Assembly: GCF_030704535.1 (NCBI RefSeq)
Contig: NC_081819.1
Location: forward strand, 17,456,001-17,520,000
Length of the DNA: 64,000 bases
Direction of reading: 5' to 3'
Origin: Vitis vinifera
Lineage: Eukaryota > Streptophyta > Magnoliopsida > Vitales > Vitaceae
Shown here: one piece after another, positions 12,751 through 24,696 of the stretch
Layout: every line of letters begins with the position of its first letter
How positions within the stretch are numbered: position 1 is the first letter of the stretch
Notes under the pieces: generated by a model
Told to the model about the DNA's origin: nothing
What the model saw: the letters and a program-made list of their open reading frames with translations, nothing else
Databases searched by the model: none
Position numbers and translations under genes: made by a program

Positions 12751-14052
12751 TTAATGAGCAGTCTTCTTCCCAGCCGAATAGTAATTGAGGTACCACTTAA
12801 CAAATTTCTTCAAACCTGTCTGCAGATCTGTTGTGGGCTTATACCCGAGCTCCCTTTGAGCCAGGCTGATGTTGGCATGGGTGAACTGCACATCCCCATT
12901 CCTTGGCATCTTTATCATCTTCCTTTTTGCCTTCACCTTCAACAGCCTCTCCAAAATGTTCACAAGATCCGTAACTGGGACTGGCGATGTGTTGCCCAAA
13001 TTGAAAACCCTCAATTGGGCTGGTCCCTTCTTCTTCCCTCCACTACCAGTGCTCTTCTCCGCTGTGTCCAATGCTGCCACACACCCCTTCACAATATCAT
13101 CAATGTAGGTAAAATCCCGGGCAACTGTGCCATGATTTGGTGCCTCAAAGATAGGAATTGATTTCTCCTTCAAAATATCCCGCGTGAAAAAGAAATATGC
13201 CATATCAGGTCTCCCCCAAGGTCCATAAACGGTAAAGAACCGCAACCCAGTAAGCGAGAGACCATATATATGATTGTAAGTATGGGCCATCTCCTCGCCA
13301 GCCTTCTTGGTGGCGGCATAGAGACTGGCAGGCTGATCCGTCCGATCTCTCTCGGAGAAGGGTACTTTTGTATTGAGTCCATACACTGAACTCGAAGAAG
13401 CCCACACAATTGCAGGCTGTGGGTTCGCGGATTTACAGACTTCAAGAAGATTAACAAGACCAGCAATATTACTATGAACATAGGAGCTTGGATTTTCCAT
13501 TGCATACCGAACACCAGCCTGAGCCGCCAAATGCATTACATGGGTAAATGTAACTACGTCAAATAGCTTCTTGAGAAGCTCTGAATCGTTGATATCACCC
13601 TCCACAATGAACACACCGGTACGCTCAAGAAGAGCTTGCCGGGCACGTTTCAAGGACGGATCATAGTAGTCATTAAAGTTATCAAGCCCGACAACGCCAT
13701 CGCCGCGGCGCTTGAGTGCGGCGGAGACGTGGGTTCCAACGAATCCGGCAGCGCCGGTGACGAGCACAGAGATCCCATTGCGAGCGCGCACTTTGGCCGA
13801 TGATCGGACCCGCTTTTCCCAGGCAGGACCGCCCCAACTGTAGGACCGGAAGGACCGGATTGAGGAATCGGAAGGCAGAGATGACGATGACGGCGATCGG
13901 AAGAAAAAGATGAAAATCAAGCCCGAGAAAACGAAGGACCAAAATGTGAGCTTGGCCAGAGAGGAGTGCCACCTGAGCCTCTTTTCCATCTTGAACTTTC
14001 CTGGGGTAGAAGGGATGTTGTCAAGATGGGACATTTGCTTGAGCTGAGACAT
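12751..14052 (-). CDS. GAE: UDP-glucuronate 4-epimerase, copy 1 (GAE1/GAE6-type)
   Basis: Intronless frame of 433 residues. It interconverts UDP-D-glucuronate and UDP-D-galacturonate, the activated sugar for pectin; plant members are type II membrane proteins of the Golgi. Visible features in order: a short cytosolic N-terminus, one hydrophobic anchor at about 35-51, a basic and Ser-rich stem, then a short-chain dehydrogenase/reductase (extended) domain. The NAD-binding GxxGxxG is G100-AA-G103-FV-G106. The catalytic Ser cluster is at 219-222 and the YxxxK pair is Y245/K249. The C-terminal substrate half includes RDFTYIDDIV and NLGNTSPVPV. The length is typical for the family. The ATG at 14052 is six codons upstream of the MSHLDNIPSTPGKF start conserved in relatives, and either could be used. 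This copy differs more from copies 2 and 3 than they do from each other (for example SDSSIRSFRS, and D165/T168). Confidence 0.95.
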   Translation of the reverse strand: MSQLKQMSHLDNIPSTPGKFKMEKRLRWHSSLAKLTFWSFVFSGLIFIFFFRSPSSSSLPSDSSIRSFRSYSWGGPAWEKRVRSSAKVRARNGISVLVTGAAGFVGTHVSAALKRRGDGVVGLDNFNDYYDPSLKRARQALLERTGVFIVEGDINDSELLKKLFDVVTFTHVMHLAAQAGVRYAMENPSSYVHSNIAGLVNLLEVCKSANPQPAIVWASSSSVYGLNTKVPFSERDRTDQPASLYAATKKAGEEMAHTYNHIYGLSLTGLRFFTVYGPWGRPDMAYFFFTRDILKEKSIPIFEAPNHGTVARDFTYIDDIVKGCVAALDTAEKSTGSGGKKKGPAQLRVFNLGNTSPVPVTDLVNILERLLKVKAKRKMIKMPRNGDVQFTHANISLAQRELGYKPTTDLQTGLKKFVKWYLNYYSAGKKTAH

Positions 14053-15263
14053 TTTCCGTAGAAAATGGAGGACTCTGAAACAAACCCAGATTTTCTCTTC
14101 CTGTGAATCCTCAGAATGTGAGTGAAATTTGGAGGAAAGGAGAAATCTAGGGTTCGGGTTTCAGGAATGAATCTTGAGAAATTCCTAGTGTTGCTGTCGA
14201 GGAAAAAGAAATCAAAGAAAAGGGTTTGTTCTCCTTGGCCTCTCTTACCTTATTGTTCTTACATATGTATGTATGGAATCTTACAGTTTCTTGGAAATAT
14301 TGGTTGGTGGTGGTAGTCACTTTTAGGGCTTGTAGTTCTACAGACGGAAGAGGAAGACATGATCTTGAATTAATAATTAAGCAAATACTGATTTTCTAGA
14401 GAGAGAAAATGACAGAATTGTAGAGAGAGACATTAACGCGTTTGATGAATTTAAAATGAAGTAACGGGGATCAACAAGAGTCAAAGCAATTGTAAAAAGT
14501 CTAAAAACGGTGTGGAATGGGTTAGATTCAATAGATTTTTATTTATTTATTTTATATTTTCATTATCACCTTAAAATCATAGCAAAAAAAAAAAAAAAAA
14601 AACAGAAATTAAAGAATGGACGAATATAGTAAAATGGGAATCTAACTATCTAGTTTTTTTCCCACCTTAAATTGATTGGGAGGCCTTAAATTTTGATCTC
14701 TCCATTTTTAAACCCTCTTTGTTTAACATTAGTTCGTGTGGGGGTTATTATCCTTGGAAGGAGTTTTTGGAGATGGTGTGGATGAGATTTTGACGCTAAT
14801 AATGAGGGGTTTACAGTTTTCTCACCATTGAAAATGGAGAGAGATCTGTGGGGATTTGGAAATGGGAATTTTCTTTGGAGTTTTTCATTTATGATGATGA
14901 AGATGCTCAAGGTTACAACTGTAATCAACTAACCAAAGTTGCAAGTACCCAATCAAATTTTGTTTTTATTTTCTTGTCTTTTACCAAAGCATTTCTTTTT
15001 CAACATAGAATATAGTGTTATTGTGTATTTAAGACACTTAAAAAAACAATCAACATTCCTTAGGTTTTTGTATTTGACTCCAATTCATTTGTACCAAATA
15101 TGAGATATTATTACTTTATAGATTGGTTTTATTCCATTTTATTTTCATCTCATTTGTTTATATCTTAATTTTTTTTTATTTTTTTTTACTCCAAACTCAT
15201 TACTTTGCATCAAATCTTATTTATCTATATTTCATATCGGGTTTTATTACTTTATACCTTAAT
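14053..15263. other. 5' leader and upstream region of GAE copy 1
   Basis: Upstream DNA of the minus-strand gene. Up to about 14930 it is alignable with 33075-33860 and 39180-40080 (for example ATTAAGCAAATACTGATTTTCTAGAGAGA and GTGTGGATGAGATTT blocks), so promoter DNA was duplicated with each GAE gene. Poly-A tract at about 14583-14601. Beyond about 14930 the sequence is AT-rich and not shared with the other units. Confidence 0.55.
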
Positions 15264-15268
15264 CTCAT

Positions 15269-17359
15269 TGTGGCCCCCGCATTTTCGGCTCAATGCGTTT
15301 CCCACTCGATGGCGAACTCGACTTTTATTTGAAAAATTGATTTTATTGATTAGGAAAAATGACTTGGAGTCGCCACTTATTTTTGTTTTATTTTTAAAAG
15401 GGTAAACAAAATAAGAAAGAAAAACCCTAAGTGTGACTCCTTACTTTGGAAAAGGTGGTCTGTGAAAAACCGGATCGGGTTCGGGGGTCAGGTTACTTAT
15501 CAAGAAGGTACGGTAAAGACCGTAGCACCCCTCTAAGCCCCTAAAATGGGTCTCTACTAATAAAATGGAGCAATCATAGCAATTAATTAGGAAATCAATG
15601 GATACCCGGAACTATCATGCACATATGAGAATCAGAATATGCATAGAGAATAACCAAAGTGGAAGTGGATGTGTACTTGTTCAGCAAACAACAACGCGCT
15701 ATCACAAAATAGGGTTAGTGGACAAACACAGGTTGATTATGTACATATCACGGAACATAGCAGATCAATCACGCATGGCAAATAAATCAATCAATCGATC
15801 AATCAATCAATCAATCATAAAATCATGTATGTGGGGCCCCCACCAAAGCCCGTTTATTTTGCATGAATTAATATCACAGATTCTATTACTCAAGAATTAT
15901 GAAAAGTTCATTCATGCTTATGCAAAGTCAAGAGGAACAAAAGATTATTTGAAACCTAATGGAATTAAAACAGTTGGAGAGAAAACCAGATTTTCTTGAA
16001 ATTTATTTGAAAATTGGAGTCTTGGGAATTAAATTTAAGAATTTGAATTTTTGAGATTAAATTTGAAAGAAATTGGAATTTTTAAAAGGATTTGAGAATT
16101 GATGTCTTGAAAATTAAATTTAAGAATGGGAACTTTAGAAATTAGATTTTAAAGAAATTGGAAATCGGAACTTTAAAGGATTATTTAAAAATTGGAATTT
16201 ATTTAAAGTTGGAATTTTCAAAAATAAATAATTAAGATGAATAAAATAATAACAATAGCGAAAATAATAATGATTAGATAAAGAAATGTGAAAAATGGAA
16301 TTTTGAGGGATTATTTAAAAATGGAATTCTTTTAAAAATGAATGAATCAACAAATAAATGGATATAATAATAATGAATAATTAAATAATGTGAAAATTGG
16401 AATTCCGAAAAATTGGATTTGAAAATTAGATTTTGAGAATTAAAGTTTCGGAAATTAAATTTGGAAATTGGAGTTTTAAAACTTATTTGAAAACAATTTG
16501 GAATTTTTGAAAAATTAGTTGAGAATTAAGATTTTGGAAATTAGATTTAAAAACCTAAGTTTTAAAAATTTTATTTGAAAACGTGAAGTGGAAATTAAGA
16601 AAGAGATGAAAGCATTTAATAAAAAAAGAAAATGGGTCCATTGTCTGCAGGCTTCAATATTTTATAATGGGTTGTGTACTACTTTGTTGACTTTTGTTTT
16701 TTTAATTTATTTATTTATTTGTTTTGGCTTCAGCCTTTGCGAGACCTTCACAGTAGATAAGCCCATTTTCTAGTTTTTTTGAAACAGAGCTCAAATTTCT
16801 GGGTATGACTGGTTATGGATGGAGAGACCCATTTTCAGGCGACATCCGTGGCCAAGGTGGGTGGAATTAACAGAAGCGAAAAGCATGATTTCGGGCATCA
16901 AACTCAAATAAACAGAGACAAAAATAATTCCAACACCAAAATGAAGAAAACGAAATGAACTATAGCTCAGTTAATGCAACTCACGAATCAGTCAAATATG
17001 CACTCTGATTCGCACCTGGAGAATCCCGAAAATCCCTTTTGCTGAAAATCCTTTTTCAACCCCTCTTTCCCAGCTCCTCTCTCTCTCTCTTCCCGTTCCT
17101 CTGTTCTGCTCTCCAGATTTTTTTCTCTTCAAAGAAACCTCCCAACTGCTACCCGTTTTCCTCTCTTTCACCCAGCTCCCAGCCGCTCCTGATTCCCCCC
17201 CCTCTAAGATAATATTTTCTTCCTTCTTGGGCAAGCCATTCTGCCTACTACTAGACGTCCCATCTCGCCGTCTCCTTCAGCTAAAATCCCGGGATGGTCC
17301 GAATAGTCATCAGCAAAAAATAAAATGGCCTCTAACTCCTCCCCGAGAGGGGGTCTACA
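15269..17359 (-). mobile_element. Solo LTR of a gypsy-type retrotransposon, about 2.1 kb
   Basis: On the minus strand it starts TGTAGACCCCCTCTCGGGG and ends GCGGGGGCCACA, giving TG...CA termini. It is flanked by the 5-bp target-site duplication CTCAT at 15264-15268 and 17360-17364. There is no internal coding DNA, so this is a solo LTR left by LTR-LTR recombination. The middle is a long low-complexity run of AATTGGAATTTTGAAA-like words. The LTR is homologous, in opposite orientation, to the solo LTR at 24815-27806. Small frames inside are not genes. Confidence 0.85.
15785..15818. repeat. ATCA microsatellite
   Basis: Imperfect tandem AATC/ATCA tetranucleotide repeat with one interruption (ATCG), inside the solo LTR. 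Confidence 0.85.
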
Positions 17360-17364
17360 CTCAT

Positions 17365-18279
17365 TTATTTATACTTGATTTTATCTATTTTAATATCATG
17401 TATTCACATTTTTGTTTAAAACCCCGAATTGCTTTGTACACTTTTAGTAACTTACATTTGAAATTCAATAGATATAGATGCGTGTCTTAGTAATTTTTTA
17501 GTCAAATGATAAAAAAAATTGAAATTTCAGATGGGATTTTTCTTGGACCTCTTATTATGGAGTAGTTTTCTTTCCATTTGTTCTCACTCCTTAGCACATT
17601 GGACTATCAAATGAGATATGTTGCATCGTGTTTATGCATGGTTTGTAGAAGAAATAGAATGAAAAATATATTAAATTTTAATATTTGATATTTTTTAAAT
17701 AAAAAATATATCATATGTTAATGTTTGTTATTAAAAAATATAAAATCTTTTTCATCTTTACTATCATTTAAAAATTATTTTATAATTTATCATTTAATAA
17801 TTATTTCTTATTTCTATATTAATAATATTCATGATTAAAATTTTATAATTTTATAAATAAAAAATATTAAATTATATTGACGTATATATAAAAATGTTTT
17901 CTACATATTACATATTATATTATTACACATTTTATAATTCTTTTCTTTTTCAAATTAAAATTTTAATTTTTTTAATCATATTAATGCTCCAAGCACTATT
18001 GTTTATTAATGAGAGCAAGTACAAAACTTGATCATATTAATATGTCAACATGATCCTAGTGCACACATTGGAATTGGTTAACTCTAAAATGTTCTACCTG
18101 TCTTGTTTTACAAATTTCAATTTGGCTTCCTTTGCTAAATTATTTCACATATATTGTGAAGAGGATTCATCAAAGCAAGTGAAATCCAAAATCATCTTTA
18201 AGTTATTTTATCAATGTTATCCTTGACTTCTACACGGTAAAATTTAGCATATTCAAAACATCTTTTACTTATAGGGGCA
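17365..18279. other. AT-rich DNA without recognisable genes
   Basis: Very AT-rich with many short homopolymer tracts. No open frame with recognisable similarity was found. Part of it probably belongs to the decayed retroelement that becomes recognisable from about 18280. Confidence 0.4.
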
Positions 18280-19030
18280 CTTTTAGGATGAAGTTCGTTC
18301 AAAATTAAAATGTTAACTATTAGGTTTGATAGATTAGAATGCAAGATGATGTAATTTTCTTGATTTCTATGTTGAGTTGTGTGATATTGTCAACTCTAGT
18401 TTCGATCTAGGTGAAAATCCTTAAATATAAGGTAGTAAGAAAAATTCTTGAGTATCTCCCTCGGGAATTTTGACCTAAGGTAACTACCATATAGGAAAGT
18501 AAGAATATTGACTCATGAGAATTGATAAATTTGTAGGGTTTCTTCAAATTTGCGAGATATTTCTACTTAATTATAAGAACCCGAAGTGTGTAGTCCGAAA
18601 AGCTTTTATAAATGAAGGTAATGAGTTTGACAAACCAAAGGATCCATGTTGATCTTTTGACCAACTTTCCTTTTTTGCTAAAAAATAATGTAAGCTTACA
18701 AAAATCTCTTACAAAATCAAACTTGAAAAAAGGGAAATGGCCAAAAATTAAAGATGGAAAAAGAGAAGGGTTTGTCTAAAAAGCAAGAAATTTGAATGCT
18801 TCAACTGTAGCAAAATAGCACATATGACATTTAAATCCTAAAATAGTAAAAAAGCAATGCAAGTGACTTGAAATTATACCAAGTTTGATGATTGTGAGTG
18901 TGATGATTCCTGATTCCTATAAAAGTAAAGTAAAAAATAATTTAGTTACTTATGTTGTATTTGTGACTGTTTCATATTGTGATCCCTTTTTTAAAATGAA
19001 TCAAAATTATAAAAGTAAGTTTAATTTTGA
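18280..19030 (+). pseudogene. Decayed gag region of a copia-type retrotransposon
   Basis: Despite several stops and frameshifts, short peptides typical of the copia UBN2/gag polyprotein can be read in order: a DIVNSSFDLG-like block at about 18395, a RKILEYLPREF-like block at about 18440, a PKVTTI-like block, and a zinc-knuckle relic at 18797-18838. The knuckle keeps the Cys, Cys and His positions of the CX2CX4HX4C spacing, but its last Cys codon reads TCC (Ser). An acidic linker and a FVTVS-like segment follow. No integrase or reverse transcriptase was recognised downstream. Confidence 0.6.
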
Positions 19031-19554
19031 TGATATTCATTTTACCTATGATGCATTGTTTGTAAAAGGTCTTTTGTACACTTTAAAATTTGTTTTAATT
19101 TTATTTTTACTTTAATTTTAAGTCTAATTTTATCTTTAAATTTTAAATGCGATCACAATTGATTTTTTTGGCTCACTCATACCCTTTAAATCTTATTTTT
19201 TGTTATGTTATGTTATTTTATATTATATTATATTATATATTTTATTCATTTATTTTTTATTTTACTTTTTTTTCTTGCTTGCTTTTATTTTTTCCCTTCT
19301 GTCTCCCCATACCCCACGTGAGAGACCCCAAACCCCCCTTCTTCTAATTGTGCTTGCATTTTGATTATTAATTTACAAATCTTGGGCTAAAACCTATAGC
19401 ATGTGGGATATTTCTATTGAGTTATATTTGTTAATTTAGACTCATTTTAATTGGTAAAATTTATTATATTAATTTAAAGTTTGAATTCGGATTTGAATAT
19501 TAGTTTTGGATTTTATACATTTTTTATGTTTATATTTAAACTATTTTTGTAAAT

Positions 19555-19607
19555 TAAAGCGAGATTCGTCGTTGAATGAGAACACACGTGAAAAACATGG
19601 GTCCACA
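19555..19607 (+). repeat. Possible 3' end of a gypsy-type LTR
   Basis: GCGAGATTCGTCGTTGAATG followed closely by a terminus ending GGGTCCACA resembles the 3' terminus of the solo LTR at 24815-27806 (GCGAGTTGCACCATTGAGTG ... GGGGTCCATA). No matching LTR start was located, so this is probably a fragment. Confidence 0.3.
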
Positions 19608-20510
19608 CCTCTATCATGCTTTAAAAGTTGAAAATGGTAATCTACTTAAGGATTTGGACACCTTAAAAATTGAGGAAAAAAAAAACTTTTTAATATGGTA
19701 AAATTTAGTGTGTTTGAACATAATGTTATAATTGTTAAAAATATTGTTGTAGCGAAGCAGTTTATTGAAATGTGAACTATCGCGGATTGTTGCTTTTTTG
19801 TCGGTCCATTAATACACCTAATTCTTTACTTGGAACTTAAGAGGCATAACCATGGCTCTACTATGTGTTGAATAATTTTCACTACTCAATGGTTTAAAAA
19901 CAAGAATGAAATCTAGTCTACCATAACGATGGATCAATTGATAATTCAAAATAGGTGATTTTAGTGGAAAAAGAAGTGCAAAGTTTAAAGAAAAAATGTT
20001 CTATTTGATAAATATTTTTTAAAATAGTTTTAAAAAATAGTTTTTGAAAACTGCTTTTTAAAACAAAAACTTATTCAGAACTTGAAATATTTTCAACATG
20101 TTTTTAATATTTTTAAATATATTTTAAAAATAATTTTTGTCTAAAACTTTATTTTTAATTAATATACATATTTTATAATTAATTTTTAAAATAACTCTAA
20201 AAAAATAAATGAAAACAAGTAAAAACAATTAAGAGATAGTTTTTGAAAATATCTTGTTCAATGTTCAAAATAAAAAACAATTTTTGATTGTGAAATACAT
20301 TTTTCAAATTTTTTTATAAAAAAGAAAAAATTCTAATACCCTAATTGTCTTGATTGATTGGATTTGAAAACACCAAGTGAAATAAACGGAGTTTAAGACC
20401 AAAATAATTTATTTGTAAAAAAAAATGATAAGAATAGTATCCATTTCAAAATATTTGTCAAAGTAGTCTTCTTTATCTACGTAAGCATCCACATGGATTT
20501 TAAGTGTAAA

Positions 20511-21172
20511 AAACCACCGTTGGTGACTGTGGTTTTAAAACTTACAGAAATTTCCTTAAAACCACAGTTACAAACTGTGGTTTTACAATTTATCTTAGAA
20601 CCATAGTTAGTAACTGTGGTTTTAAAAGAAGTATCCTTAAAACACAGTTACAAACTGTGGTTTTACAATTATTTTTAATTCGTCCCTATTTTAATGGTGT
20701 TATAATTTTAATATTATTTTTAAAATATTTTTTTTATCAAAACAACCATAAAACCACCGTTACTAACTGTGGTTTTACTAATGGTGTTGTAATTTTAATA
20801 TTATTTTTAAAATATTTTTTATCAAAATAACTATAAAACCACAGTTAGTAACTGTGGTTTTACAATTATTTTCAATCCACATCTATTTTAATGGTGTTGT
20901 AATTTTAATATTATTTTTAAAATATTTTTTATTATCAAAATACCCATAAAATCATAGTTACTATAACTATGGTTTTAAAAGAAGTATCCTTAAAACCACA
21001 GTTACAAACTATGGTTTTACAATTTCCCTTAAAACCACAGTTAGTAACTGTGGTTTTACAATTATTTTTAATCCACACATGTTTTAATGGTATTGTAATT
21101 TTAATATTATTTTAAAAATATTTTTTATCAAAACAACCATAAAACCACAGTTAGCAACTGTGGTTTTACAAT
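20511..21172. repeat. Array of ten imperfect palindromes, subterminal in MULE-A
   Basis: Ten copies of a hairpin-forming unit of about 28 bp, near-consensus AAACCACAGTTA-GTAACTGTGGTTT, lie at about 20514, 20565, 20600, 20640, 20750, 20832, 20948, 20994, 21030 and 21140. Several are separated by a second repeated spacer (TTTTAATGGTGTTGTAATTT ... AATATTATTTTTAAAATATT), so the array is also a tandem repeat of roughly 110-120 bp. Spacing and sequence differ from a CRISPR array. The array lies about 120 bp from the left end of the element. Confidence 0.85.
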
Positions 21173-21352
21173 TATTTTCAATACTCTATTTTAATGGTGT
21201 TGTAATTTTAATATTATTTTTAAAATATTTTTTTTATCAAAATTACAATTATGTTGTAATTTTCACAAATATTTTTAAGGGGAACTCATGTGTAAAAAAG
21301 TATGGGATTTTAGAACTTTGCTTCTCACAAATTTTTTTATTATGACTGTTTT

Positions 21353-21355
<3 letters not shown>

Positions 21356-21402
<47 letters not shown>
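21356..21402. repeat. AT dinucleotide microsatellite
   Basis: About 23 perfect TA units inside MULE-A. Confidence 0.95.
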
Positions 21403-21406
<4 letters not shown>

Positions 21407-21924
21407 ATCTTTATTTTTTCATATTTTCCTTGAAAATTTGAGAAAATAATTTGGTCTACATGCATTCCCATAAAAGTTTATATATTTATGGTAAATAAAA
21501 TATTTATTTGTTTTACAAATATTTTCACATATGAACTAAAGAAAATTATTTATTCATATTATTTTTAAAATTTAAAATAACTAAAGAAATTGTTTATATT
21601 ATTTTAAAATTTTATATTTTCATATGAAAATTAATGCCAATGATTATGATTTTAGGTTATTTATTATTAAGTATGATTTGAACTTATGTCTTGGTTAAAA
21701 TGTATAATTTTTTAATTATATGAAAGAAAAATAGGTAATGGTTGTAATAATTTATTTAGTTAGAATTTCTTTCATTTAGACTTTAGGATACATTTGAGTT
21801 TTATTTGTTTAAATTATCAAGGAAACATGTGAATAACATAACATCACTAATTTGAATTAACACTTTATATAACCTTAAATGTATAAACCAAAGTATAATA
21901 GTTCTACAAACATGAAAAATTATC

Positions 21925-23204
21925 TCAATGTGTCCCACATGATGGAATCTTTCTCTTTCGTTGTGAACATCTACGGTAGATGGCCATATTTGTTGTATCC
22001 ATCTGTGCTATATGAAAAGTCTCCATCTCTATAGACTGTGACACGTCATCTACATGAGTTGTTGAGATAGATGGAACTGATGGAGGTAGAACTCGACGTA
22101 CACGTGGAGCTCGATGTCCTCTAGGTACCAGTACATGTAATCGTGTAGCATGAGCTGTCCCCTGAAGAAAAGGTAGAGATGCAATGGACTCTATAACAGG
22201 TGGAGGTGCAATAGACTCTGTAACAGGTGGGGGTGCAATAGACTCTGCAATAGGTGGGGGTGCATCCAATGATATAGATGGCTGAACAGGGGTAAGGGTA
22301 GATGGTATGGTAGTCTCGGGTCGAGGTGAATAGGCTGGTATGGATACATCAGGGGGAGAAAGTGGCGACTCTAATGATGCAGATGGCTGAAATAAAGGAA
22401 AGGTAGATGTGATTGGTGGATGTGAGGGTTGTACCAAAGTAGATGCCAAAGGTACATGTCGGTGACCAGCTCGACGACCATCTCTCCCCCGACCTCTAAT
22501 GGGTGGTACCCTAACAGGCGTAATCAATGATGGTGTTCTCATGGATGACCCTGAAGATGTGGATGGCTCATGTGTCGAGTGTACATGATGGTCCTCTCCT
22601 ATAGCACGTAAAACATCAATAGCAATTCAATGAGTTTCCTCTAAATCATTTGAAATAGCCATCTGCGATACGACGGTGATCTGTATAAGAAAATGAAACA
22701 TGAGGCATTTGCACATAATTTAAGTTTAACATTCATTAAAAAATGGTTTTGTATCTCAAATGCTTTCACCAATAACTCAGTGGCAGAAGCTGCACTATGG
22801 AACCTCATATGATCTCTATGCAAAACAGGTGCGATCAGGCGTCGCATGATACGTCGATACCACTGCATATATGGATCATAAAAAGACATGGTAGTAATCG
22901 CAAGTGGTGCTGTCGCAATACGCTCAGAACGAGTAGCCCAAAGAGAAATATACTGAGCATGGAATGTGACCCAATCGTACTGATGTCGTCCTCGCCTATC
23001 CACTAAATGTAGCTCCATATCTATCAAACAAGGTGGAGGTATCCCTTGTTGCATACGAAACTGGCGTAAAACTCGCTCTGGTCTATGCCACTCGATAATA
23101 TCAAAGCAAATTAGAGGTAACATAGTTCGCCAAATTTCTTCATCAGCCTGACATATAGCCGGAAGATGTGCAATCAAATCTGTTGTATATGGTTCCCATA
23201 ATAC
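21925..23204 (-). pseudogene. Plant mobile domain (PMD/MAIN-like) protein carried by MULE-A, broken
   Basis: The exon at 22770-23204 (145 codons, opening after a TTACAG acceptor) encodes a stretch typical of the plant mobile domain found in MULE- and retroelement-borne proteins and in host MAIN-like proteins: a WEPYT start, PLICFDIIEWHRPERVLRQF, GIPPPC, DRRGRHQYDW and DPYMQWYRRI. A GTGAAA donor and TTATACAG acceptor (intron 22681-22769) join it in phase to 21925-22680. That second part runs into an in-frame TGA at 22627-22629, then stays open for a further 234 codons of Pro/Ser/Arg-rich tail. The open frame beyond the stop suggests a young nonsense mutation. The N-terminal exons were not found between 23205 and the element end. 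Domesticated relatives act in chromatin silencing, but no function is claimed for this copy. Confidence 0.65.
22181..22261 (-). repeat. 27-bp tandem repeat, three copies
   Basis: Three in-phase 27-bp units encode an APPPVxESI-type nonapeptide in the Pro-rich tail of the plant-mobile-domain frame. Confidence 0.85.
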
Positions 23205-24471
23205 CTGTAATTGACCAGTAGTAATGGTTGAGAAAGTTGAACATGTAAAATATGCCACAAAAAATATGAAAAATTAGCACTAATGTGAAGAGCATGCTTT
23301 GATCAGTGTAAAGCAAAGACCAGTACATTAAGCTATACATTAAGCAGGAGTGTATTTCCATTCCATATTGGGATTTCATAGGTTTCCCCTAAGCACCCTG
23401 CTAAAGGCCATATTTAATTTCAAACCCTTCAACTTTCAGTCAGTAAACTCTCATTTTAATAACCAAGGCATAATAACATCTTTCACATACTTATCCAAGA
23501 AAAGTTAAAAGGAAAAAACATCATCAACAGTTATCATCATCCAATTTGTGATTGGAATTGGCTAAAAAGAAAAATTTACACTTCATGTGCAGGGATAACA
23601 GAAAATAATAAACCAAATGATAGTGTAGTCACAAATTCATCAGGGGTGGCCCTGTCCTGTAATACATCATCATTATTCCAGGTATAATCAAAGCCAGATA
23701 GCAATAGACCATTTGTCCCAATTTTGAGGAACTCATTGAAACATATTCTTTTCTAAAATTAATAGCCACTTGATGCATTGTAACTATGTTAATTTCCAAC
23801 ATATTAACTCCATTTTTATAGAAAAAAGAATTTTTTTTTTCTCCATTTCGAAACCCCAATTCGAAAAAACCTTAACCTCTCCAAGTCTCTCTCTCTCCCC
23901 CACCTTCATCCAATCCGAAATCCATATTTTGGATCACGATGAAGATGAATCATGGGCAGATCAACAGTTATCAGGATTCCGAGATGAGAGGAAAATGAGG
24001 CAAAGGTTAGGGTTTTTCGGGTTCCAGGATAAAAGGAATACAAGGTGGAGGAAAGGGTTTTTCAAGTTTTTTGGATAGCTATGAAATTGAAAACAACTTG
24101 AGATTTTTAAAATTTTCAAAACAACTTGTTTTCCTCTATTTGGTTGGTGAGAAAGCTAAGGAAAATGAGTGGGAAAAAACTCATGAACCCGAAAAAAATT
24201 TACCTAGCTGCTGGTGGGAGCCACTGGTGGGAGCCGCAACCGGTGAAGAGAGAAAATGGAGCCGTAGAAAAGAGAATACTTTCTGGATTGTTGATTTCGG
24301 GAAAAAATTGGGTCTCCAAAGTAAAAAAAACAAGTTTGACGAAGATGGCTTGTTGATGTGGATTGCTGATGTAGATTCAAAAGAGTATTTTGGCAAATAG
24401 TTTGAAAATTGGATTAGTTTGGGTTTTTTTTTCCAAAGAAATACTACTTTGGCTGTAAACTCAAATAAACG

Positions 24472-24648
24472 TGCACATCAAAGAATCATGTGTGGAAGTG
24501 AATGGAGGGCAAAGCCTTTAATGCAACAACTAAAAATTCACAGTTCCATGCGCATGGATGCTTGGGTCCCAAAGTCTCATCCTTCTTTGTTGCAAAGAGA
24601 TTTTCTAAACCACAAGCTTTTCCGGTAAAACACAAGTGGTGCTTCACT
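24472..24648 (+). pseudogene. Transferase exon-6 relic, 5' half (unit 2)
   Basis: This 177-bp strip between two Mutator-like elements aligns with the intron 5 end and exon 6 of the transferase gene (10305-10510). Shared blocks include AATCATGTG, GGGCAAA, TTCACAGTTCCATG, AAGTCTCATCC, CAAAGAGATTTTC and CCACAAGCTTTTC. The splice acceptor CAG is changed to GAG and there are several indels. The match continues at 29536 on the other side of the inserted element; the last nine bases (24640-24648) are the target duplication. Confidence 0.8.
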
Positions 24649-24696
24649 GAGTTTTGGGTCAAAATGACCCATTTATTAAAAAAAATATATAGGATC

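Larger units (their letters stand above)
20389..24462. mobile_element. Mutator-like element (MULE-A) with a plant-mobile-domain frame, 9-bp TSD
   Basis: The exact 9-bp direct repeat AAATAAACG flanks the element at 20380-20388 and 24463-24471. The ends are imperfect inverted repeats of about 110 bp: both begin GAGTTTA and both later contain a TTTCAAA.TATTTG.CAAA block and a CTAC..CAGCA/AAGCA.TCCACAT block. A 9-bp target duplication plus long terminal inverted repeats is diagnostic of Mutator-like elements. Inside are an array of ten palindromes (20511-21172), an AT microsatellite, and a minus-strand plant-mobile-domain reading frame with a premature stop. No MuDR-type transposase was recognised, so it is probably non-autonomous. 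The terminal GAGTTT matches the neighbouring element at 24649-29535. Confidence 0.85.

Noticed and set aside
20511..21172. CRISPR-like array of short palindromic repeats
   Set aside because: Spacers are themselves repeated, spacing is irregular, the sequence is plant-like, and the array lies inside a Mutator-like element.
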